A stretch of 5,687 nucleotides of DNA from Mollicutes bacterium. Lineage in GTDB: Bacteria; Bacillota_I; Bacilli_A; RF39; UBA660. How positions within the stretch are numbered: the stretch's first letter is position 1; every line of letters starts with the position of its first letter. The notes beneath the pieces are model-generated. The model made no database searches. It had not been told where the DNA came from and saw nothing but the letters and a program-made list of their open reading frames with translations. The stretch covers positions 1 through 5,687 of the forward strand of contig DUUS01000062.1 in assembly GCA_012841465.1 (NCBI GenBank). Direction: 5' to 3'. Of the stretch, positions 1-5,338 are shown in pieces. Both the position numbers and the translations under genes were made by a program.

Positions 1-15
1 AAAAATATCTGGGAA

Positions 16-37
16 TTTAAAACTTATATGTTTTAAA
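16..37. promoter_or_regulatory. Perfect 8-bp dyad upstream of the collagen-like gene
   Basis: TTTAAAAC (16-23) and GTTTTAAA (30-37) form a perfect inverted repeat around a 6-base centre. It lies about 50 bp upstream of the collagen-like gene start. It could be an operator, or the weak terminator hairpin of a gene to the left of the window, but no T-tract follows it. In DNA this AT-rich such dyads also arise by chance, so the call is tentative. Confidence 0.25.
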
Positions 38-60
38 ACTATTCAACTTTTAAAAAAAAT

Positions 61-69
61 CATACTTTA
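61..69 (+). promoter_or_regulatory. Possible sporulation-type (sigma-K-like) -10 element
   Basis: CATACTTTA fits the CATAnnnTA pattern of mother-cell sigma-K (and partly sigma-E) -10 elements. It sits 29 bp upstream of the ATG of the collagen-like gene. Exosporium collagen-like proteins of spore formers are known to be expressed by this route. Against the call, no AC dinucleotide lies at the expected 16-17 bp upstream distance, and the implied start near 76 would leave a leader of only about 14 bases. Confidence 0.2.
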
Positions 70-89
70 TAACAGAAAGGAGGAATAAA

Positions 90-368
90 ATGTATCAAAA
101 TAAATGTAAATGCCCAAAGTGTTGTTCTAATCCTTGTAGTTTGAAATGCTACAAGCCAATTCCGTGTTGTGTTGGTCCAACCGGTCCAACCGGTCCGACA
201 GGTCCGGCAGGCGGTCCGACTGGCCCGACAGGAGCTCAAGGTCCTCAAGGTCCTCAAGGAATTCAAGGTCCGATAGGTTCAACTGGTCCAACCGGTCCAG
301 TAGGTCCAACAGGTCCAACAGGTCCACAAGGAATACAAGGTCCGATAGGCCCAACTGCTCATGGGTAG
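90..368 (+). CDS. Short collagen-like (Gly-X-Y) protein with cysteine-rich N-terminus, probably truncated
   Basis: This 92-residue protein starts at an ATG with a strong ribosome binding site, AAAGGAGG at 76-83 with a 6-base gap. Residues 1-27 hold eight cysteines (6, 8, 11, 12, 16, 20, 26, 27) and no signal peptide. Residues 29-89 are Gly-X-Y triplets, mostly GPT and GPQ: four triplets, one extra Gly at 41 that breaks the register, then sixteen more. Such proteins form collagen triple helices, and in spore-forming Bacillota many coat the spore or exosporium; the cysteine cluster could crosslink or anchor the trimer. That role is inferred. The protein ends with Ala-His-Gly directly after a Gly-Pro-Thr triplet and lacks the globular C-terminal trimerisation domain usual in BclA-like proteins. 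The stop is 8 bp from the end of the convergent recombinase gene, so the 3' part was probably removed by integration of an element. A naturally short protein cannot be excluded. Confidence 0.85.
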   Translation: MYQNKCKCPKCCSNPCSLKCYKPIPCCVGPTGPTGPTGPAGGPTGPTGAQGPQGPQGIQGPIGSTGPTGPVGPTGPTGPQGIQGPIGPTAHG

Positions 369-376
369 AAGTGGCA
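358..376. other. Candidate attachment-site junction of a serine-recombinase element
   Basis: The collagen-like repeat stays in register up to about 357. An earlier repeat copy continues ACTGGTCC, but here the sequence turns into ACTGCTCATGGG, and the recombinase stop follows at 377. Genes for large serine recombinases often lie at the extreme end of the element they move. A GA dinucleotide at 368-369 lies in the interval; TnpX and TndX are known to cross over at GA. The junction type and exact point are inferred, because the opposite end and the empty site are not visible. Confidence 0.4.
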
Positions 377-2005
377 CTATATATTTTTATAAGGATTTTG
401 CACCTTATAATGTATATCTATAGTTCCATCTTCACTTAATTCTATTTTTTCTATTAACTTGCCAATAATTTTTTTATTTGGCTTTTTCATTGCAAGAAAA
501 TCTTTTACTTTCTTATTATAATTAGGTTCAACATTTTTTTTAGCAGTAATTGATTCTAAATCTTTTTGATATTGTTCTAATTTGCTTTTTTCAAAGATAA
601 TATCATCTTGCTTATTTATCACCATACGCTTATATTGTTCATCATCAATAACACCATTCAATTTATCTTCATAAATAGTATCAATTTGTTTTTCTATTTT
701 AGATATTTTACGATTTGATTTATCAATATTTAACTTTAAATCAGTTATTAATTGTTTACTTTGTTCTTTATCTTTTAACTTGTCTGCAAAATTAGTGCTA
801 TCTACAAATTGCATACATTCTTTTTTTATACTTTTTATTACTAGTTTTTCTAGTTCTTCATACTGAAATCTATGAGCAGTACAAACTTCTTTTTTACTAC
901 CATATTTACGATAATAACTACAAATTGTATAGTTATTATTTCTTTTATTAAAATGTTGAATACCTATTGAGTGATGGCACTCCTTACATTTAATTATACC
1001 TTTTAATAAATAATCGTGTGTATTAGTAGTGGTATTTTTATTTGACTTAATAAGTAGTTGTACACTATTAAAATCGCTTTCTTTAATTATTGGTTCGTGC
1101 ATATTTTTTACAACTATCCAGTCTTCTTCTGGTAAATATATAATCTTTTTAGATTTATAATTTAATTTAGTAGTTTTTCCTTGAACCATATGTCCTAAAT
1201 ACGTTTTATTTCTTAATATATCACTAATTGTATAACTGGACCATAAATCTTTTAATTCTACATTTAAATCTCTTTTATTTCCCTTTATGATAGTAGGAAT
1301 AGGAACTTTATCTGCTATTAATATATCACTTATTTCTTCTGATGTTTTTTCTTCTAATGCTAATTTAAAAATTCTTTTGACTATTTCAGCACCAATAGGT
1401 TCTATTATAAAATGATATTTATCTTTAGGATTTTGAATATATCCTAGTGGTGGTTCGCCACCAACCCATTTACCTTGATGCATCATTTTCTTAAATTCTT
1501 TACGAATCTTTTTAGATGTTGTTTTTGCAAATTGATCGTTAGACCAATTTATTAATGGGGCAATATCGTTGCTAACATTATCAGTATCATAAGTATCAAC
1601 ACTTTCTAAAATTGAAACATATCTTACATTGTGTTCGGGAAACCATTTTTCAATATAATTATCTGTTTCTATGTGATCTCTACCTAATCTTGATAAGTCT
1701 TTGGTTATCACCATATTGGCTTGCTTATTTTCAATAAGTTTCACTAATTTATTAAAGTCTGCTCTGTCAAAAGTTGTTCCTGAAATTCCATCATCATATA
1801 ATTCTTCAACAATTATAAAACTACAGTCAGGATATTCTTTTTGTTCCTCTTCAATATACTCTCTACATATTTCAAATTGGTGCTTAATACTTTGGCTTTG
1901 TTCTTCTGTTGATTGTTTATCTTTTTCTTCTTTTGATAAACGAGCATAGATAATTATATATAGTATTTTAACAGTTCTCAATAAATTATCATACATAATA
2001 TTCAA
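377..2005 (-). CDS. Large serine recombinase, TndX/TnpX-like
   Basis: This is a site-specific recombinase of the large serine family, which excises and integrates mobile elements through a 5'-phosphoserine DNA link. With the TTG start at 2005 it has 542 residues, close to TndX (533) and apparently complete. The N-terminal resolvase domain (about 17-165) carries YARLS with the catalytic Ser24 and Arg22, DGISGTTFDR with Arg81, and DLSRLGRD with Arg106 and Arg109. A recombinase domain (about 180-295) begins near GGEPPLGY. A zinc ribbon follows with Cys340, Cys343, Cys362 and Cys375, then a charged coiled-coil (about 405-485). The reading frame stays open to an ATG at 2020, but the ribosome binding site GGGAGG lies just inside that start. 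It sits 7 bases from the TTG at 2005 and about 16 from an ATG at 1996, so the true start is one of these two. A 37-codon gene lies 41 bp upstream and is probably co-transcribed. The gene ends against the collagen-like gene, suggesting it sits at the element end. Confidence 0.92.
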   Translation of the reverse strand: MNIMYDNLLRTVKILYIIIYARLSKEEKDKQSTEEQSQSIKHQFEICREYIEEEQKEYPDCSFIIVEELYDDGISGTTFDRADFNKLVKLIENKQANMVITKDLSRLGRDHIETDNYIEKWFPEHNVRYVSILESVDTYDTDNVSNDIAPLINWSNDQFAKTTSKKIRKEFKKMMHQGKWVGGEPPLGYIQNPKDKYHFIIEPIGAEIVKRIFKLALEEKTSEEISDILIADKVPIPTIIKGNKRDLNVELKDLWSSYTISDILRNKTYLGHMVQGKTTKLNYKSKKIIYLPEEDWIVVKNMHEPIIKESDFNSVQLLIKSNKNTTTNTHDYLLKGIIKCKECHHSIGIQHFNKRNNNYTICSYYRKYGSKKEVCTAHRFQYEELEKLVIKSIKKECMQFVDSTNFADKLKDKEQSKQLITDLKLNIDKSNRKISKIEKQIDTIYEDKLNGVIDDEQYKRMVINKQDDIIFEKSKLEQYQKDLESITAKKNVEPNYNKKVKDFLAMKKPNKKIIGKLIEKIELSEDGTIDIHYKVQNPYKNI

Positions 2006-2046
2006 GAATATTCCTCCCATCTTTACTATTTAATTGTATTTTTGAT

Positions 2047-2160
2047 TTAACATAATAATTCCTTCTTTCTTTGTTTAATTGTACAACATTCTAGTAACAG
2101 TTCTTCAATTAACTTTTGAATATTTGGTCCTTCATCGTTAAAATGACTAATGACTTTCAC
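2047..2160 (-). CDS. Small protein (37 aa, GTG start) directly upstream of the recombinase
   Basis: This short open frame starts with GTG and ends with TAA, 41 bp before the likely recombinase start. AGGAGG (2170-2175) lies 9 bases upstream of the GTG and is one of the best ribosome binding sites in the window. The start of the product reads MKVISHFNDEGPNIQKLIEE, followed by a leucine-rich helix with two adjacent cysteines (25, 26) and a basic stretch near the end (KQRKK). It looks soluble and helical, with no signal peptide or membrane segment. Small genes placed ahead of a recombinase may control it, act as directionality factors, or couple its translation. None of this can be assigned from sequence alone. 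The reading as a real gene rests on the ribosome binding site, the codon-like composition and the operon position. Confidence 0.6.
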   Translation of the reverse strand: MKVISHFNDEGPNIQKLIEELLLECCTIKQRKKELLC

Positions 2161-2175
2161 GAATATACGCCTCCT

Positions 2176-2466
2176 AGTTAAAACTATGTTTATACTCTTA
2201 AAAATTTGACAATATTTCTAAGAAGATTACCTTTTCAGTTATATTCCATTAATTTACTGCGTCACTAATATAGAGGAGAATAATTATCCATACTATAATT
2301 TATATATTTTTACACTTAAGTTAATTATTATCAATCTTTCCTCAATACTTGCTACTAACGGTTCAAAATTACCTTACTAGGTAGAATTTCCATCTAATAA
2401 ACTATACATCCCTATATGTATGAACCTATCATTACATATAAATTACGGCATAATTTTGAACAATTA
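2176..2466 (-). other. Intergenic region of about 290 bp with nested inverted repeats, no convincing gene
   Basis: No open frame with a ribosome binding site is present. Read on the minus strand, GTTCAAAATTA (2451-2461) can pair with TAATTTTGAAC (2361-2371), an 11-bp perfect match. The enclosed segment holds the hairpin ATACAT/ATGTAT (2404-2409 with 2416-2421) and ACCT/AGGT (2371-2374 with 2379-2382). An alternative closing pair GGTTCA/TGAACC also exists. This could be a structured 5' leader or small RNA ahead of the recombinase operon. A 12-codon frame at 2355-2393 (start MEILPSKVILNR) without a ribosome binding site is also present and may be a gene remnant or chance. Confidence 0.35.
2183..2212 (-). 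promoter_or_regulatory. Weak candidate promoter for the small gene and recombinase
   Basis: On the minus strand TTGTCA (2207-2212) matches a -35 well. A poor -10, CATAGT (2183-2188), follows at 18 bp. A better TATAAA (2189-2194) is spaced only 12 bp from it. The start would fall just before the AGGAGG of the small gene. Transcription may instead begin further upstream, beyond the structured leader region. Confidence 0.2.
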
Positions 2467-2523
2467 AATATTAGAAAAGTAGGAATAAAATTTTAATTTT
2501 ATTCCTACTCATTTTCTAATATT
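2467..2523 (-). terminator. Long hairpin terminator downstream of the PrcB-domain gene
   Basis: GTAGGAATAAAATT (2479-2492) pairs perfectly with its complement at 2495-2508. An outer 12-bp arm, AATATTAGAAAA (2467-2478), pairs with 2512-2523 after a 3-base bulge. This gives a stem of about 26 bp. It lies 77 bp after the stop of the minus-strand PrcB-domain gene. On that strand the inner stem is followed by TTTTCTAATATTT, typical of intrinsic termination. The symmetry would let it act in both directions. Confidence 0.7.
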
Positions 2524-2580
2524 CTTTACAATTACTTGTATCAAATTAACACTATTTCCATTACTAATATTTCTTTTCTG

Positions 2581-2926
2581 TTGTATCTTCAGTTGGTGTT
2601 TATGTAGTTGTTAACTTACTATATGTATTTCCACTTTCTGTTTTTACAGTAATATTATCATACTTCTTATCTAATGTTACCTTTTTGGCTGGATATGTTA
2701 TTGCTTGTATACATGATACCCCCGCTGATGGTGTGGTTTCTTTTATAACTATTTCAACTGTTCCGTTCTTTAAGGTTACTTGTTTTATCTCAAGTCCATA
2801 GCAACCATTTTTTTGTTGTCCTCTAAAAATTTCTACCACTGTCTTATTATTTTCTGTTTTAACTTTATAACCTTTGCTTGGCTTATTTTCTAAGTCATTC
2901 AAACTTGTTACGCTATATTTAACATT
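2581..2926 (-). repeat. Tandem repeat copy 2 (encodes the C-terminal PrcB domain)
   Basis: This 346-bp unit matches 2944-3289 with 8 substitutions and no gaps, at a period of 363 bp (121 codons). It encodes the second domain and the homologue of the Thr/Pro-rich linker. In this copy the linker is cut off by TAA at 2600-2602, where the other copy has CAA. Recent tandem duplication is the simplest origin. Confidence 0.95.
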
Positions 2927-3703
2927 ACTTTCTTCTTTATTTGTTGTATCTTCAGTTGGTGTTTGTGTAGTTGTTAACTCACTATATGTATTTCCACTTT
3001 CTGTTTTTACAGTAATATTATCATACTTCTTATCTAATGTTACCTTTTTGGCTGGATATGTTATTGCTTGTGTACATGATACCCCCGCTGATGGTGTGGT
3101 TTCTTTTATAACTATTTCAACGATTCCGTTCTTTAAGGTTACTTGTTTTATCTCAAGTCCATAGCAACCATTTTTTTGTTGTCCTCTAAAAATTTCTACC
3201 ACTGTCTTATTATTTTCTGTTTTAACTTTATAACCTTTGCTTGTATTATTTTCTAAGTCATTAAAACTTGTTACGCTATATTTAACATTTTCTAAAGATT
3301 TATCATTCAAATCTTTTTGTTTCTCTTTTAATTCATCAACTGATATTGTCTTTTCTATCTTTATACTTTCTATGACATTTTTCTTATTTAATGTTTCACT
3401 TCCATTATACTCAATTTTATATTTATCATTATACAACAAATAGTACTTAATATTTCCATCATCATCTAATTCTATATGATAATTCACATCTGCATCTATA
3501 TCTTTTATTTTTTTTCCTAAATTATTAAAAGATTCAGCTCCATCTATTGTATTAGCACTTTGTAAACTACTAAATATTAATTCTACATTTTTAACAAATT
3601 CCTCCTTCTCTTTTTTACTTTTATAAATTATACTTCCACATGTAACTACAATCAAAAATGCAAAAACTCCCATTAATACAAACAATATTCTTTTTTTATT
3701 CAT
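2600..3703 (-). CDS. Membrane-anchored protein with two tandem PrcB-type C-terminal domains
   Basis: With the ATG at 3703 this protein has 367 residues. Residues 1-4 are basic and about 5-27 form one hydrophobic helix without a clear lipobox (VVTCGS is a poor match). The rest therefore probably faces outside as an anchored protein. Residues 30-138 form a lysine/glutamate-rich region I do not recognise. Two copies of a roughly 115-residue domain follow, at about 139-253 and 260-367, joined by a TPTEDTT linker. Each contains GYKVKTENNKTVVEIFRGQQ, then GLEIKQVTLKNG, VEIVIKETTPSAG and QAITYP. This resembles the PrcB C-terminal domain (PF14343) named after the dentilisin complex of Treponema. Each copy has two cysteines (180/210 and 301/331) that could pair. 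Function is unknown: protein binding or protease accessory roles are possible. The frame continues to a TTG at 3724, but AAAAGG (3716-3721) precedes the ATG at 3703 by 12 bases and the likely transcript starts near 3735. The stop replaces a Gln codon, removing 12 linker codons. Confidence 0.85.
   Translation of the reverse strand: MNKKRILFVLMGVFAFLIVVTCGSIIYKSKKEKEEFVKNVELIFSSLQSANTIDGAESFNNLGKKIKDIDADVNYHIELDDDGNIKYYLLYNDKYKIEYNGSETLNKKNVIESIKIEKTISVDELKEKQKDLNDKSLENVKYSVTSFNDLENNTSKGYKVKTENNKTVVEIFRGQQKNGCYGLEIKQVTLKNGIVEIVIKETTPSAGVSCTQAITYPAKKVTLDKKYDNITVKTESGNTYSELTTTQTPTEDTTNKEESNVKYSVTSLNDLENKPSKGYKVKTENNKTVVEIFRGQQKNGCYGLEIKQVTLKNGTVEIVIKETTPSAGVSCIQAITYPAKKVTLDKKYDNITVKTESGNTYSKLTTT
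2944..3289 (-). repeat. Tandem repeat copy 1 (encodes the first PrcB domain and linker)
   Basis: This is the partner of 2581-2926, about 97.7% identical. The 17-bp spacer 2927-2943 encodes part of the linker. The eight differences give Gln/stop, Glu/Lys, Thr/Ile, Ile/Thr (two bases in one codon), Asn/Lys, Thr/Pro and Phe/Leu. None is synonymous. Confidence 0.95.
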
Positions 3704-3741
3704 TTTTTTCACATACCTTTTCAATATCTTTTATTATAATT

Positions 3742-3770
3742 AATATAACATATTAAAAAAAAAATTACAA
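3742..3770 (-). promoter_or_regulatory. Sigma-A-type promoter of the PrcB-domain gene
   Basis: On the minus strand TTGTAA (3765-3770) is followed, after exactly 17 bp that include a T10 tract, by TATATT (3742-3747). TGT just before the hexamer makes it an extended -10. The start would be near 3735, leaving a leader of about 32 bases with AAAAGG before the ATG at 3703. The ISAs1 element begins only 18 bp upstream of the -35, so it leaves the core promoter intact but has replaced the DNA beyond it. Confidence 0.6.
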
Positions 3771-3788
3771 CAAAATACTCTGTTATTT

Positions 3789-3805
3789 GGTTAAAGACAC
3801 GAAAA
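3789..3805 (+). repeat. ISAs1 terminal inverted repeat, left
   Basis: This is a 17-bp perfect inverted match to 5260-5276. The outward 2 bp differ (TT here, CA on the other side when read into the element). Confidence 0.85.
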
Positions 3806-3812
3806 CAATTGT

Positions 3813-3856
3813 AAACATAGATTTATCTCATATTTTATATGGGATAATCTATGTTT
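3813..3856 (-). terminator. Hairpin terminator after the ISAs1 transposase
   Basis: AAACATAGAT (3813-3822) pairs with ATCTATGTTT (3847-3856). The stem continues imperfectly inward through ATCTCATAT / ATATGGGAT. It lies about 20 bp past the transposase stop and within the IS end. On the minus strand it is followed by TTTACAATTGTTTTC. It would stop transposase transcripts from entering the PrcB-domain gene promoter. Confidence 0.6.
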
Positions 3857-3876
3857 TATTATTAAAAATTTATTTT

Positions 3877-4323
3877 TTAACTTAGTGATAAAAAACACAT
3901 TAAATTTACTAATGACTTTTCAAAATTATATGATATTATCTTTCTAATTCTTTTTAAACTAATATTATTATAAAATGGTTTAACTCGATTTAATATGGCT
4001 AAACAGAATTTATTAATAATCTCTAAATTTAATAATGCCGTTTTATTTGTTGTTGTATTATTATCTTGTTTAAACGTAAAATCTAAATGCCAGTGTAGCT
4101 TGTTTTCAACAGACCAATGATTTCTTATTGCATTAGAAAATAAATTAATATCACAAAATAAACTTGATATATAATATCGCATTTTAATTTTTATTTCTTT
4201 ACCATCATCTATTGTCTTTTTTACAACACCTATTGAATTTAATTTTTCCCATTTTTTCTTATCAAAATACCAATTAACATCTGTTGTTTGAAAATATTCA
4301 TAATGAATTGATTTACTTTCTCT
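3877..4323 (-). pseudogene. ISAs1 transposase, C-terminal part (shifted frame)
   Basis: This is the third segment of the broken transposase, in the -1 frame relative to the first two. From the A8 run it reads RESKSIHYEYFQTTDVNWYF, then the KKWEKLNSIGVVKKTI motif, then YYISSL. NHWSVENKLHW follows, carrying the catalytic glutamate of the DDE triad (ENKLHW). Its C-terminus, after LNLEIINKFCLAILNRVKPF, looks complete for the family. The first ATG inside is at 4182 and has no ribosome binding site, so it is unlikely to be translated alone. All conserved positions are kept, so the shift looks recent or is bypassed by recoding. Confidence 0.85.
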
Positions 4324-4793
4324 TTTTTTTCGTAATAATCGAGATATGCTGATTTTGAATTACCCGCCTTAATTGTTTCTAATTTTTTCTCATCAAAGTA
4401 ATCAATTAAATCATTATAAAAATTTCCTTGATTTCCTTTAATTGAAACAACATAATCACCTTTTAAATCTATAACTGCTTTTACATTAGATATTTGTGTA
4501 TTTAATGCATCCCAAGTTATTATATTTCCTTTGACTTTAAATCTTTTTAATATTTCTGGTATAGTTGGTATCTCATTACTTTTTTCTTCAATCATTTCAC
4601 TTGCTAAACAAATGCCATATTTATTTGAATATGCATTTAAAACATTTAATGGTTTTATTTTTTCATTATATGTTGTTTCATTTCTTGAACTTCCTTTATT
4701 AACTCTGCCATCTAAATTAATTATATCTATTTCTAAATTGGATTTAATATTAAATGACATAATAAAATCATTTAATATATCTTCTAATTCATG
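4239..4793 (-). pseudogene. ISAs1 transposase, central part with two catalytic aspartates
   Basis: This segment is in the same frame as the N-terminal part but separated from it by one TAA (4794-4796). It begins HELEDILND and runs into the catalytic core. It contains INLDGRVNKGSS (first Asp; most family members have DGKTLRGS), EKSNEIPTIPEIL, ITWDALNTQ (second Asp) and GDYVVSIKGNQGNFYNDL. All of these are hallmarks of the ISAs1/H-repeat transposases. The correct protein sequence ends at the A8 run (4323-4330). The following residues, up to the stop at 4239, are out-of-frame noise. An ATG at 4760 lacks a ribosome binding site. Confidence 0.85.
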
Positions 4794-5141
4794 TTAATCA
4801 ATTATTGAAAAAACTCTTTCATATGTTTTAACACAAGGAATTCCACCGGTTAATAAAAGAAATTCTCTTAACCAATCACGATGATTTTCAACAAAATCAT
4901 GTATATCTTCCCAGTCTTGTGCACCAAATAAAATTGCTAAAATACTACATATAATAATGTCCCATATTTTAAATTTTGTTTTTCCTTTAACTCTTATGTC
5001 TTTAATTTTCTTTAAATTATTTTTTAATCTTTTCATAGTTGCCTTATCAACATCTTCAATTTTATCTATACCCAATAATTTCTTAATATAATTTATTTGT
5101 CTGATATCTAAATCAAATCTTCTTTTACTTGGTCTAGCCAT
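4794..5141 (-). pseudogene. ISAs1 transposase, N-terminal part ended by premature TAA
   Basis: This 115-codon segment starts with the ATG at 5141, with only a weak AAGG upstream. After a basic start (MARPSKRRF) comes the ISAs1-associated N-terminal domain. It has a hydrophobic stretch IWDIIICSILAILFGAQDW, then EDIHDFVENHRDWL and GGIPCVKTYERVFSIID, which match the family's WEDIxDF and GIPSHDTFxRVF motifs. The frame is cut by TAA exactly where family members continue with the D-P/E-L segment. The continuation downstream of the TAA is in the same frame, so a single nonsense mutation is enough to explain it. Without the catalytic core this fragment could at most bind DNA. Confidence 0.85.
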
Positions 5142-5259
5142 ATAAACATTACAACCTTACTAAAATAAGATTATCACATATTTATCAAAAATCCAAATTT
5201 TCGACTATAAAAATTGTTTAAATGTATATAAATAAAGAGATAAATCAAAATTTAAAATT

Positions 5260-5276
5260 TTTTCGTGTCTTTAACC
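5260..5276 (-). repeat. ISAs1 terminal inverted repeat, right
   Basis: This is a 17-bp perfect inverted match to 3789-3805. It is followed by TGT and then TGTTATTT, the presumed target duplication. Confidence 0.85.
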
Positions 5277-5338
5277 TGTTGTTATTTTTTTTAGAAATGT
5301 AGTATTACAATTGATGTGAAATATTTCTATAACAAAAA

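Larger units (their letters stand above)
3789..5279 (-). mobile_element. ISAs1-family insertion sequence, defective
   Basis: GGTTAAAGACACGAAAA (3789-3805) is repeated in perfect inversion at 5260-5276 (17 bp). The interval holds one transposase gene on the minus strand, homologous over its full length to ISAs1-family enzymes. TGTTATTT precedes the left end (3781-3788) and recurs just beyond the right end (5280-5287). This fits the 8-10 bp target duplications of the family. The exact outer ends are uncertain by 2-3 bases: the right side reads CAGGTTAAAG, with the CAGG start typical of this family, while the left reads TTGGTTAAAG. The transposase is broken twice, so the element cannot move unaided unless the defects are bypassed or an active copy acts in trans. 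The preserved ends and duplication suggest a fairly recent insertion. Confidence 0.85.

Noticed and set aside
172..345. CRISPR-like or satellite array of GGTCCAAC units
   Set aside because: Spacing is the 9-bp multiple of collagen codons, in frame with a protein; there are no distinct spacers.
127..354. Minus-strand open frame rich in Leu-Asp repeats opposite the collagen-like gene
   Set aside because: It is the mirror of the GGTCC-type Gly-X-Y codons, lacks a ribosome binding site, and the plus-strand gene has strong start signals and a clear family pattern.
387..410. Intrinsic terminator between the convergent collagen and recombinase genes
   Set aside because: It lies inside recombinase codons and has no T-tract after it on the plus strand.
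146..439. Plus-strand Ser/Arg/Asn-rich frame overlapping the collagen-like gene and recombinase end
   Set aside because: It is an out-of-frame reading of the same repeats, with no ribosome binding site.
2355..2393. 12-codon peptide MEILPSKVILNR
   Set aside because: It has no ribosome binding site and two stops follow at once; chance or relic is more likely than a gene.
2360..2430. Purine riboswitch, because TTCTACC occurs on the minus strand next to hairpins
   Set aside because: The required P3 hairpin after UCUACC and the loop-loop sequences are missing; only the heptamer-like motif matches.
2874..3443. Plus-strand hydrophobic frames within the PrcB-domain gene
   Set aside because: They are antisense shadows of lysine- and glutamate-rich coding sequence, duplicated with it, and have no start signals.
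4239..4760. Independent 173-aa gene starting at the ATG at 4760
   Set aside because: It is in the same frame as the upstream transposase part, lacks a ribosome binding site, and its final 25 or so residues are out-of-frame sequence.
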